Below, in pieces: positions 9,601 to 17,851 of a DNA stretch of 64,000 bases. A model generated the notes under the pieces. It worked only from the letters and a program-made list of their open reading frames with translations, searched no databases and was not told the origin of the DNA. Source of the DNA: Prostheceraeus crozeri. Its lineage: Eukaryota > Platyhelminthes > Polycladida > Euryleptidae. Every line of letters begins with the position of its first letter. Within the stretch, counting starts at the first letter, position 1. A program made the translations under genes and the position numbers. The stretch covers positions 281,880 to 345,879 of the forward strand of contig CAJQUW010005346.1 of the NCBI GenBank assembly GCA_907163375.1, in the 5' to 3' direction.

Positions 9601-10427
9601 TCATTATAGTGGAGAATGGAGAGGACGGCATACTTAAAACATTGCGATTCGCAATCTACAGAAATGACTGCTGCTTTATTTCTTAAATTTTTCGGAAGTT
9701 TAAAGGAGCCTCGACCACTATGATTTCCTAATAAACTGATTTTAATCATGGCGGTCTCAATACCATCAAAAACGAGTCCACTATCACGCTCGTTAAATTT
9801 ATCTATATTTAATTTTAACCCTTGGATATGAAAATTTATCCAAGACTCACAGTCTACAACTTCGGTTGCAGGAGAGGAGGGTATGTGAAACTCCAACCTC
9901 TCTATTATTTGTCCAGTATGGTGGTCGATTTTTACATATTTTATTTTAAGATAGATGAGCGCCTTCATCCTAAAATTGTCTAAATTGTTGAAGAGCGCTT
10001 CTATCAATGATGAATTTTGATGAAACCATTCCTCAAAGTTAGCAATGGTTTCTGAGGAGTCCATCTGGTAGTTCCTCACTAAATTATTTATGGACACTTC
10101 AGTGAGTCGGATAGAGGAGGTACCGTTGGTGTAGGTATCGTTCGCGTGTGTATGTTGAAGTCTGTGCGAAGATAGTTCAAAACGTGTCTCGAAAGACTGA
10201 GCGCACAAGTCGCAAGAAAAGGAGACATCGTTAACAGAATCATCCCTACCTTCGGAGATTGATGCCGGCTTAGGTCGACAAACACCTCGCTTGATGTGTC
10301 GGGTGAGATCACGCTTCCTCGTGAAGATGTGTCCACAGTCAGCACATTGCCGATCGTCGCATTCCCGCGACAATGTTGATATGGACTCGCACGAGATGGA
10401 ACTGGTATCACCTGAAAGAGAAATCAT
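6615..10427 (-). CDS. Protein-primed B-family DNA polymerase of Polinton element A
   Basis: From the ATG at 10427 this is 1270 residues, at the long end for Polinton polymerases. Order of parts: two C2H2-type fingers near residues 30-95 (CADCGHIFTRKRDLTRH and CDLCAQSFETRFELSSH); a papain/OTU-like segment around 240-380 (SQCFKYAVLSILH, then TVNLLLVKQ); a further Cys/His finger (YYCDRCIRHF); an endonuclease-VII-like Cys/His cluster near 520-560 (CPKCRKTF, VRDHDH, CSKCN); the exonuclease motif HNFKGYDSH near 570; polymerase motif A YYDQNNLYG near 820, motif B NNSLFGKTM near 1000, and motif C GGDTDSFF near 1095. Such polymerases replicate linear element DNA from a protein primer. It is divergent from the small gene at 10876, with a shared promoter-sized gap. 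Confidence 0.93.
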   Translation of the reverse strand: MISLSGDTSSISCESISTLSRECDDRQCADCGHIFTRKRDLTRHIKRGVCRPKPASISEGRDDSVNDVSFSCDLCAQSFETRFELSSHRLQHTHANDTYTNGTSSIRLTEVSINNLVRNYQMDSSETIANFEEWFHQNSSLIEALFNNLDNFRMKALIYLKIKYVKIDHHTGQIIERLEFHIPSSPATEVVDCESWINFHIQGLKLNIDKFNERDSGLVFDGIETAMIKISLLGNHSGRGSFKLPKNLRNKAAVISVDCESQCFKYAVLSILHYNDVQNSRYRKSKYQQWENELNFDDCNSDDMKIKDIEKFEKLNNIKIVLHVWEKGLKGVRYNSRSSCYERTVNLLLVKQDDSEEWHYCGIPKISRLYHHLENSSRELYYCDRCIRHFRRKTKFETHYEWCKRGKLQMERMPKDKEFSYRENGDELSPLRVIYADIECYIDDNIHRPAAISCYEVWHDHFRGRQNKMRVWQGEDCIYQFLQFLEQAVKFQQKHDGELYRRSLHMTADDQAKFDSCNICPKCRKTFDDDKIKKVRDHDHITAKFRNALCSKCNFSLRMKRRTLPVIFHNFKGYDSHMIIKGGLGQMKEWKLDVIAQTREKFMAMTAKVPVDKTKENKTVYFDIKFLDSYQFMTASLASLVQNLKSLPLTQNLKKQYPNLTDEVITRKGVFPYAYFDAISKLGETSLPPIDKFKNDLTGAECKTEDYDHAQDAWIKFDCHTFGEYMIAYLKLDVFLLADVFQEFRRVALEEDKLDPVHFVSLPAMSFKSAFKMTGETIHLLQDPEMYNLFERGIRGGLTFVNKHRLKSETVGNDQTHLKYYDQNNLYGSSLSKPLPHSEFSWLDDSDIQHFSNPSNILAIPDEGDWGYYFEIDLIYPNNIKHKTVDFPLAPESGEVSKDMFSDFMKQFHKDLESCGQPDYKPCRKLLLTQYDKENYLVHFSILKFYLEMGMILKRVHRIIKFRQKAFLKPYIDSNSQKRALAQNNFEKDFYKYKNNSLFGKTMEDVRKRVNYKLVNDDQKYHKLTSSPLFIDRDIIDEDLIGVKMIKSEVELCKPIYIGQAVLDYSKLEMYQLFYKILKPCPLVKEVRLLGGDTDSFFLGITTQKDLNFNEVGKSLERYFDTSNYPADHPLYSIKNKAKLGCFKDETAGKEIDEMILLRPKMYSMKLKDSDDSIKRAKGISKSIVQNMKHKNFRKAYRNKNITFVNMTILKSKSHEIKTHTFRKRALSAWEDKRCWLEHNISLPHGHPDTNIPPPKRIKLTLPHSGDVLA

Positions 10428-10875
10428 TCTTTCATCTCTGTTCAAGTGTCAGTATATTGTTACAACCTACCTTGACTCAACAACTCTAAACTTTCCTCGA
10501 GAAGGGAGGGTGTTGGTGATGAAGTTGATGCCTGAAATTGAGGAAGATGCTATTAGCCACACGTTTGAGGGAGATGAGAGAGGAAATTTTCAACTTACCA
10601 TTTGAACGAAATTATGTTTAAGCTTGATACTTGAACAAGATAGAGACTTCACTCAAATTTGGAATTCACTAAAGAGCAGTTCACTTGTACGCCTCAAATA
10701 CAGAATTCGCTAGACAACAGTTCACTTATGCGTCTCAAAGACAGAGTGAAATGATACGGATGTCACTTTGCTTATATACTTTCATTCTCTTCATTCATTG
10801 GATGTTCATTCTGATTGGTTGCTTGTTGATACTTAAGAATTAGAAAACATTTCAAAGTCATTATTCACAGTCAAC
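10428..10875. promoter_or_regulatory. Divergent promoter region with repeated block
   Basis: This gap separates the start of the polymerase gene from the plus-strand gene at 10876. Near 10660-10740 a block is repeated with about 46-bp spacing, each copy holding GAATTC, then CAGTTCACTT, then CTCAAA. A TATA-like TTATATACT lies near 10773, and an inverted CCAAT box (GATTGG) near 10813. These are reasonable signals for the rightward gene. The promoter call is inferred from layout; no start site can be seen. Confidence 0.4.
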
Positions 10876-11325
10876 ATGACAAGCCCTCCGACAACATCAA
10901 ACACAAAATTCTCTTCTCCATGCTCAACACCAAAGGCGCTCGTTACACCAAACGCTCCAAGAAAGGCGAAGGTGGAGAAGGTGTACCAACTGGACAATAT
11001 CAGGAAGTTATCATTACCAGCGGATGAGGAAGAGGAGAGTGTATGTGAGAAGGAGTGTCCCGACTTAACAGGCGTGAGGTGGAAGTATCTCCAGTACGAT
11101 ACTGACGATGTGATGGAGATCAACAGCACGAAATTCCTCCACCAATTATGGGAGTGGTACACCCCTAACTCCCAGCCACGAACTATGGCAGAGTGGGAGT
11201 ATATTGATAAAGTGAGGCTCGCAGTGGAAGAACGATTAAAGCAACTGAACTGTTTTTGTTATCTATGTGAAGCCAGACTCTGGGACGATATTGACGATGA
11301 AGACCTTTTGAAATACATGCCATAA
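10876..11325 (+). CDS. Small acidic protein of unknown function next to the polymerase
   Basis: This 149-residue protein has a Ser/Thr/Pro-rich, basic start (MTSPPTTSNTKFSSPCSTPK), an acidic centre (SLPADEEEESVCEKECPD) and a C-terminal helical part ending in CFCYLCEARLWDDIDDEDLL. The CFCYLC group could bind a metal, but no complete finger is present. There is no membrane helix. A poly(A) signal (AATAAA) follows within ten bases of the stop, so it is a compact gene like its neighbours. I do not recognise a family. Given the divergent arrangement with the polymerase, a role in replication or regulation is possible but unproven. Confidence 0.55.
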   Translation: MTSPPTTSNTKFSSPCSTPKALVTPNAPRKAKVEKVYQLDNIRKLSLPADEEEESVCEKECPDLTGVRWKYLQYDTDDVMEINSTKFLHQLWEWYTPNSQPRTMAEWEYIDKVRLAVEERLKQLNCFCYLCEARLWDDIDDEDLLKYMP

Positions 11326-11383
11326 TAAATTTTTATTTCGTATTATCTTTGCTTTCATACTGACGTACTTGAATGGGGCTTCA

Positions 11384-11992
11384 GTGGATGATTTAACCAT
11401 GTATACATTTTCATTTGGAAATAGTAGCACGCTTAGTCTAACTTGTAAATCTTAAAACATTTCATATGGACGATGATGATAGATGAAATAGTGTCAAATA
11501 AAATTAAGATAGCTTACACTTCTGATACAGGAATAGCAATCGACTGCGATCCATGTGTAAAGAGCTTGTTAGACTACGGATGGGGTTAAGTGGATGATTT
11601 AACCATGTATACATTTTCATTTGGAAATAGTAGCACGCTTAGTCTAACTTGTAAATCTTAAAACATTTCATATGGACGATGATGATAGATGAAATAGTGT
11701 CAAATAAAATTAAGATAGCTTACACTTCTGATACAGGGATAGCAATCGACTGCGATCCATGTGTAAAGAGCTTGTTAGACTACGGATGGGGTTAAGTGGA
11801 TGATTTAACCATGTATACATTTTCATTTGGAAATAGTAGCACGCTTAGTCTAACTTGTAAATCTTAAAACATTTCATATGGACGATGATGATAGATGAAA
11901 TAGTATCAAATAAAATTAAGATAGCTTACACTTCTGATACAGGGATAGCAATCGACTGCGATCCATGTGTAAAGAGCTTGTTAGACTACGGA
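11384..11992. repeat. 206-bp tandem repeat, three copies, each holding a conserved mini-frame
   Basis: The block beginning GTGGATGATTTAACCATG occurs at 11384, 11590 and 11796, a constant 206-bp period, and copies are nearly identical. Each copy contains an ATG-initiated frame of about 36-38 codons starting MMIDEIVSNKIKIAYTSD. The first two end shortly after the repeat unit, while the last runs on into unique sequence. The near identity suggests recent duplication or gene conversion. The mini-frame may be a duplicated exon or coincidence. Confidence 0.9.
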
Positions 11993-12135
11993 AGAGAGAA
12001 GTGTGTTATGTTGCGTGTGGCGCGTGAGTGTCCTCCCATTTCATTCCATTCATTATTTTTCTTCCCCTCTGCATTCCATATCCGAGGATATGTGGCGGGC
12101 TTGGGACCGCTTTAGCTGCATTAGAAGGTTGGCCC

Positions 12136-13326
12136 TTAAAAGAGCCCATGGGTCGTTCTCCGTCCACCGACACTCCTCTCACTTCTGCAAAAACTCTGAA
12201 AGAAAAAGAATAGGAGATTAGATGAGCTACAAAAATGATCATGTTGAGGAAGCTTACTGGGAACTTTCTTCCGAACTTTTCGGACGACGAAGTCTTCAAG
12301 CTGGCCGGTAACGTCCATACTCATGTGGAGACATCGGACTCCGTCGCCCTCATAACACTGCTGTGTTACGTTGGGATCATCCGTGATGGTTGGGGCGTCG
12401 CACACATTGTTCTCAAAGAGGGGAAGATGGACTTCATACACTCTCCTTTTTCGACACTTCAAACGCTCATGCAGTCGCTCCACTTCACCCGTCAACCTCT
12501 TATTAATAACCTTCACCTCCTCCGTCTCCTTCACCACGCTTCGCATCCGCTCTATCTCTTCATCCTTCCTCGACACACTCGCCTGCAAACTCTCCACCAA
12601 ACCTGCCTTCCTCATCAACTCGCTCCTTTCCGCCATCCATTCCTTCTCCTTCTTTCTCAAGCTCTCCAACTCTTCCCTTGTTGCCCTATACCCCTCAACC
12701 TTCACCTTCAGCTCTTCATTCTCCTTCAAAACTTTTCTATTATTACTTTCCAAAGCCATCACACGATCCTTCATTCTCACAAATACCTCCGTGTCATACG
12801 CCTCTTGCTGCCGTGGCGATGACGCTGCCATCGGCTTAGCCACTTCCTCCCCCTCCCACTCTTCCTTCAAATCCGCTATGTCCCCAAACAAATCTTCCAT
12901 CACCGCATCCAAATCAACATCATCCTTCTTCTTCATATTCGCTCTCAACTCAACTTCCTCATTCGAACTCCCATCACTCGAACTCCCCTCACTCGCATTC
13001 CTCACCACTTTCTCCCCAATCACGTCCTGTATCGCTGCCACCGCCTTTGTCACCTCTTCCCTCTCCAACAACTCTCCCTCAAACCATGCCTTGAACCCCT
13101 TCTCTCCGATGTTCCCACTCTCACACTGCAAATGCGCCTTCATAAATTCCTTCTCATCCCCCATCACACATTTCCGACAAGACACACACAACCTCAACAT
13201 CACTTTCCTCTCATGGCCCATCGTCCCCTCTTTTTCTTTTAAATGTTTCTTGAGTTCGCTACCTCTAGCAATCTTGCCACAACTGCACTTGCCCACTAGC
13301 ATCTTGGCGTTACTCGCTTTCGTCAT
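12136..13326 (-). CDS. Cys/His-motif coiled-coil protein, unrecognised family
   Basis: This minus-strand frame of 396 codons starts MTKASNAKMLVGKCSCGK. The first 70 residues carry two Cys/His clusters (CSCGKIARGSELKKHL and CVSCRKC...HLQCES) that could bind zinc. Residues about 120-160 are Ser-rich then acidic. Residues about 190-300 form a clear charged coiled coil (for example KVLKENEELKVKVEGY and LRKKEKEWMAERSEL). The last 60 codons look non-coding. A candidate 62-base intron with donor GTAAGC (12257 down to 12252) and a polypyrimidine-AG acceptor ending at 12196 would give an earlier end, with a stop at 12179-12181. It lies between the Polinton genes and the satellite; it could be element-borne or a host gene. 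Confidence 0.5.
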   Translation of the reverse strand: MTKASNAKMLVGKCSCGKIARGSELKKHLKEKEGTMGHERKVMLRLCVSCRKCVMGDEKEFMKAHLQCESGNIGEKGFKAWFEGELLEREEVTKAVAAIQDVIGEKVVRNASEGSSSDGSSNEEVELRANMKKKDDVDLDAVMEDLFGDIADLKEEWEGEEVAKPMAASSPRQQEAYDTEVFVRMKDRVMALESNNRKVLKENEELKVKVEGYRATREELESLRKKEKEWMAERSELMRKAGLVESLQASVSRKDEEIERMRSVVKETEEVKVINKRLTGEVERLHERLKCRKRRVYEVHLPLFENNVCDAPTITDDPNVTQQCYEGDGVRCLHMSMDVTGQLEDFVVRKVRKKVPSKLPQHDHFCSSSNLLFFFFQSFCRSERSVGGRRTTHGLF

Positions 13327-14035
13327 GATAATTCTGTAAAGATAGAGTAAAATTTGATAGCAAGTGTTTATAGGATACTACTTGCTGATATGCATTGAAA
13401 GACTAAGTCACCAAACATTTGATAGCAAGTCAGCAACCGTTTGGGTGTTAAGCTCTTGAATCCGTTACAGGCATTACTCAGAGGGGATCTTATCCCAGCT
13501 CCAAGGCCTCGACCCACAAATCCAACCTCGATCGGACAGAGCGTGCGTCATATCACTGTGTTGGTATCCGGGCCCCAGTTTTGACATGAAAACCGGTGGA
13601 GTTATTTACAAGAGGAAACGACCCAAGTCACAGAGACTCATAAACGACTGCTTTTTATTCAAAAACTTTAATTATTATCATTAAATATGAATTTAAATTT
13701 TTCAGTATTTTAGTACTACTCATAAAACGTTTATAAGTAGTCTGTCACCTTCAGCATAGCAAACGCTGTCGAATGTTTTTTGAATCAAGTCTAAAGGACT
13801 TGTAGAAGCAAAGTTATAGCCGTTTGAAGATTTCGGCCTACTATCATCAAATGGTCAGTCATGCTATACTGACTAACCTATAAGTCTGACACCTTAGCTG
13901 ATATCAGCAATGTAAAGTCAGAAGTCCGATATCGGACCTCAAGAGAAACGACTTACCTGTAGTCAGTTTCTCAACTTAGTGAAATTCCTCTCCCGATCCC
14001 GTTCTTATATACCCTGTGAATATGCAATCGATAAG
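13327..14035. other. No gene seen; upstream flank of the satellite
   Basis: I see no convincing coding region, RNA gene or terminal inverted repeat here. It contains the upstream side of the coiled-coil gene and AT-rich DNA leading into the first G-run of the satellite at about 14036. If element A has a right terminus with an inverted repeat it could be hidden here, but the matching left end is outside the window. Confidence 0.4.
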
Positions 14036-16620
14036 AGGGGGGGGGACGTCAGTGAAATTTCAAAATTTGATGAAAAATGTTTTGGTGACGGTCCCAGGTC
14101 GAAATTCCACACTTTGGAAAATTTTCAAATTTTTACCCATACAAAGCCACTCTGACACTTAGGATTTTTTCAGGTGAGCGAGCTCCGACCTAAAATCTTG
14201 TAACCGCTCTAACTTTTGAACGAAGACAGATAGGAACAAGCCGATTGTTTCACTGAATTTGTCTCACTCTTAGCTTTCAAACGAGCTATCGCACGACAAA
14301 ATCCGTCCACTGGAAGCCAAAATCGAAGCAAGCTGTCCAGAGGGGGGGGGACGTCAGTGAAATTTCAAAATTTGATGAAAAATGTTTTGGTGACGGTCCC
14401 AGGTCGAAATTCCACACTTTGGAAAATTTTCAAATTTTTACCCATACAAAGCCACTCTGACACTTAGGATTTTTTCAGGTGAGCGAGCTCCGACCTAAAA
14501 TCTTGTAACCGCTCTAACTTTTGAACGAAGACAGATAGGAACAAGCCGATTGTTTCACTGAATTTGTCTCACTCTTAGCTTTCAAACGAGCTATCGCACG
14601 ACAAAATCCGTCCACTGGAAGCCAAAATCGAAGCAAGCTGTCCAGAGGGGGGGGGACGTCAGTGAAATTTCAAAATTTGATGAAAAATGTTTTGGTGACG
14701 GTCCCAGGTCGAAATTCCACACTTTGGAAAATTTTCAAATTTTTACCCATACAAAGCCACTCTGACACTTAGGATTTTTTCAGGTGAGCGAGCTCCGACC
14801 TAAAATCTTGTAACCGCTCTAACTTTTGAACGAAGACAGATAGGAACAAGCCGATTGTTTCACTGAATTTGTCTCACTCTTAGCTTTCAAACGAGCTATC
14901 GCACGACAAAATCCGTCCACTGGAAGCCAAAATCGAAGCAAGCTGTCCAGAGGGGGGGGGACGTCAGTGAAATTTCAAAATTTGATGAAAAATGTTTTGG
15001 TGACGGTCCCAGGTCGAAATTCCACACTTTGGAAAATTTTCAAATTTTTACCCATACAAAGCCACTCTGACACTTAGGATTTTTTCAGGTGAGCGAGCTC
15101 CGACCTAAAATCTTGTAACCGCTCTAACTTTTGAACGAAGACAGATAGGAACAAGCCGATTGTTTCACTGAATTTGTCTCACTCTTAGCTTTCAAACGAG
15201 CTATCGCACGACAAAATCCGTCCACTGGAAGCCAAAATCGAAGCAAGCTGTCCAGAGGGGGGGGGGACGTCAGTGAAATTTCAAAATTTGATGAAAAATG
15301 TTTTGGTGACGGTCCCAGGTCGAAATTCCACACTTTGGAAAATTTTCAAATTTTTACCCATACAAAGCCACTCTGACACTTAGGATTTTTTCAGGTGAGC
15401 GAGCTCCGACCTAAAATCTTGTAACCGCTCTAACTTTTGAACGAAGACAGATAGGAACAAGCCGATTGTTTCACTGAATTTGTCTCACTCTTAGCTTTCA
15501 AACGAGCTATCGCACGACAAAATCCGTCCACTGGAAGCCAAAATCGAAGCAAGCTGTCCAGAGGGGGGGGGACGTCAGTGAAATTTCAAAATTTGATGAA
15601 AAATGTTTTGGTGACGGTCCCAGGTCGAAATTCCACACTTTGGAAAATTTTCAAAATTTTACCCATACAAAGTCACTCTGACACTTAGGATTTTTTCAGG
15701 TTAGCGAGCTCCGACCTAAAATCTTGTAACCGCTCTAACTTTTGAACGAAGACAGATAGGAACAAGCCGATTGTTTCACTGAATTTGTCTCACTCTTAGC
15801 TTTCAAACGAGCTATCGCACGACAAAATCCGTCCACTGGAAGCCAAAATCGAAGCAAGCTGTCCAGAGGGGGGGGGACGTCAGCCGAAAATTTTTTCTCT
15901 CCGATTTCGCTGGAAACATCCTTCCTAACCCAAAATTTCACGTAGATTCCGAATCTGGCCTCCGTTTTCTCATCCGATGCTTCGTTTGGGCGCTACACAC
16001 CAAAACGTCCCAAATTCTAACTCTGTCGTTTTTTCGAAAAATGTTGAAAATTTTTTCTCGCCGATTGCCTTGAAACTCACTATACAGATAAAGAATTTCA
16101 CGCTGATTCCAAATCTGAAATCCGTTTTCCAATCCGATGCTTCGTTTTGAAGCTAGAGCCCAAAACGTCCCAAATTCTAACTCTGTCGTTTTTCACCAAT
16201 GTCCCAAAATCTTAAATGGCGTCTCACATCTAAACGAAGACAGATAGGAACAAGCCGATTGTTTCACTGAATTTGTCTCACTCTTAGCTTTCAAACGAGC
16301 TATCGCACGACAAAATCCGTCCACTGGAAGCCAAAATCGAAGCAAGCTGTCCAGAGGGGGGGGACGTCAGCCGAAAATTTTTTCTCTCCGATTTCGCTGG
16401 AAACATCCTTCCTAACCCAAAATTTCACGTAGATTCCGAATCTGGCCTCCGTTTTCTCATCCGATGCTTCGTTTGGGCGCTACACACCAAAACGTCCCAA
16501 ATTCTAACTCTGTTAAAATTTTGAAGAAAAATTTTTTCTCGCCAATTGCCTTGAAACTCACCCTACCGATGCAGAATTTTACGCTGAATCCGAATCTGGC
16601 AACCATTTCACCATCCACGA
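14036..16620. repeat. 305-bp satellite array with a G-run in every unit, plus a longer variant unit
   Basis: The landmark GACGTCAG after a run of 8-11 G occurs at 14045, 14350, 14655, 14960, 15266, 15571 and 15876, a period of 305 or 306 bp. The units are almost identical; the one-base differences are mainly in G-run length. The next landmark at 16363 is 487 bp on, because these last units carry an alternative block (CAGCCGAAAATTTTTTCTC...) with its own internal near-repeats. Open frames within units are short and reflect the repeat, not genes. The homogeneity points to recent unequal exchange or gene conversion. Confidence 0.95.
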
Positions 16621-16885
16621 CAACCTAGACGGTCGCCCACGTCAACCTAGGCGGTCGGCCACGTCAACCTAGGCGGTCGGTCACGTTAACCCATACGAGA
16701 CCAACACATCCGAGTCTCACACTCTGCCGTTGCAGAGGGGGGGGGGAGTCAGCGAACATGTTGTGAACCCACCTGGCCGGCACACCACGACAGACTCTGT
16801 CGTTCCAGAGGGGGGGGGACTCAGACCCGAAGCACCACGGCGGCCGACCACGACACTCTGCCGTTCCAGAGGGGGGGGGCGCCGG
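16621..16885. repeat. GC-rich minisatellites at the satellite edge
   Basis: Two short repeat types adjoin the satellite. The first, about 16621-16690, repeats CACGTCAACCTAGGCGGTCG roughly every 26 bases. The second has three copies of a CCGTT(C/G)CAGAGGGGGGGG-type block whose G-runs lie near 16735, 16808 and 16869, about 60-75 bases apart. Base composition is much more GC-rich than the surroundings. Confidence 0.8.
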
Positions 16886-16966
16886 TCGAGTGTTTGTCAC
16901 TTGCTTACTACTAACAAAATGTGTATTATGGAAATAAATGTAGATGTTCTGATTGCAAGTGGTTGT

Positions 16967-17356
16967 TCATGGTATGTGATTGTTGATGTGAGATTTGATG
17001 CTGAGTGCTTCTCCTATGCGTGTATGTTTAGTATGATGTAGGATTGAGAAAGATTGTTTTGATGCTGGATGTATATGCATGGAGATTTCTGATGGTGGGC
17101 TTCCTTTCATATGCTCTTTGATGCGGGTGAAAATGTGGCGACGAGTCTCTCCTACATAACATTCTGAGCAATGTTCACATTTATACTTGTAGATGAGGGA
17201 AGAGTGCTCGTTGAAGGGGATTGCATCTTTGTAACGGCATAAATTTTGGATTTTGTATGTATTGTAGGCAATAATAATTTTTGACTTTGTTAATAGCTTG
17301 TTTATGGAGCGGGTCTTCTTTTCAATTTCTTTGTGGATGACATCGACATAGGGCAA
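16967..17356 (-). pseudogene. Penelope-like retroelement remnant: GIY-YIG endonuclease domain
   Basis: This 129-residue minus-strand frame matches the C-terminal part of Penelope-like elements: a linker LPYVDVIHKEIEKK-like segment, a basic stretch, a YKDAIP segment, then the CCHH and GIY-YIG nuclease core IYKYKCEHCSECYVGETRRH and FTRIKEHM. The Tyr in CYVGETRR, the Arg of TRIKEH and the downstream His match family positions. The reverse transcriptase that should precede it is absent, so this is a 5'-truncated copy. A second short frame (17322-17558) upstream lacks recognisable similarity apart from its last part. It sits directly after the satellite. Confidence 0.75.
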
Positions 17357-17498
17357 CTTCCAGTATAGACATGTTCTTTAATTTCCTCAGTATTTTCATC
17401 ATCGTCTTGCTGTCTTTGAACTTTGCAGTCACTGAAAACTTTTTCAATGTAGGTTGCGCTGTATCCTTATATATATATATTGTTCTGTCACTTTCAGT

Positions 17499-17543
17499 TG
17501 TCACTGAGGATGGCACGTCATGTGTGCTGAAACGCGTATGACA
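17499..17543 (+). ncRNA. Candidate hammerhead-ribozyme-like fold beside the Penelope remnant
   Basis: The 45 bases can fold as a minimal hammerhead: outer stem TGTCA with TGACA, a CTGAGGA core, a second stem GGCAC with GTGCT closing a 7-base loop, then GAAA, a tiny CGCG stem and a TA cleavage-type dinucleotide before the closing stem strand. Hammerhead motifs are known in Penelope-like elements. Against it: it is on the strand opposite to the GIY-YIG frame, and one extra base sits between the core and the second stem. Confidence 0.3.
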
Positions 17544-17851
17544 ATAAACTCTATGCAATCACTTCGGTGTATTTCTATTTCATTGGTTATAGATGCTCAA
17601 GGTTTGAACTGAAATTTGATCAAAATTTCATGCTTATACCTTCCTAAGATGCTTGTTGAATGCAAATTTGTTTGGCTTTGGTAAGCAAAGGTAGATGATT
17701 ACATGACTTCATGACCTGAAGATATATCATGCCACAAACTAGGCCTATATCCCTTGAGTTAATACATCTCGCATAGTCAGGGCAAACACACCAAACCGAC
17801 ATTTCGGTCGAAAACTTCGATTTTTCTTCAATTAGCATGTCTTTTTTCTTT

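Larger units (their letters stand above)
1..11340. mobile_element. Polinton/Maverick-type virus-like element A (left end outside window)
   Basis: This stretch holds a block of closely packed genes typical of Polintons: capsid protein, adenain-like protease, two virion-type proteins and a protein-primed B-family DNA polymerase, plus transcription-factor-like genes. The left terminus, and any integrase or packaging ATPase, would lie before base 1. I could not find terminal inverted repeats on the right, so the right limit near 11.34 kb, after the last compact gene and its poly(A) signal, is approximate. All recognised frames are long and open, so the visible part looks whole and the insertion is probably young. 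Known: Polintons encode capsid proteins and are treated as integrated virus-like elements. Inferred: family membership, from gene content. Confidence 0.85.

Noticed and set aside
10088-10411. Second minus-strand frame overlapping the polymerase N-terminus
   Set aside because: It is out of frame with the zinc-finger coding region and has no recognisable motif.
12371-13339. Long plus-strand open frame of 322 codons
   Set aside because: It is the antisense of the coiled-coil gene; its Ser/Leu/Phe-rich composition is what the complement of Lys/Glu-rich codons gives.
14036-16130. Short frames such as those ending ...FCRAIARLKAKSETNS repeated in the satellite
   Set aside because: They are the same stretch of repeat read again in each unit, with no start context or known domain.
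14036-16900. Regularly spaced repeats that could suggest a CRISPR array
   Set aside because: The units are 305 bp with no variable spacers; this is a satellite in a eukaryotic setting.
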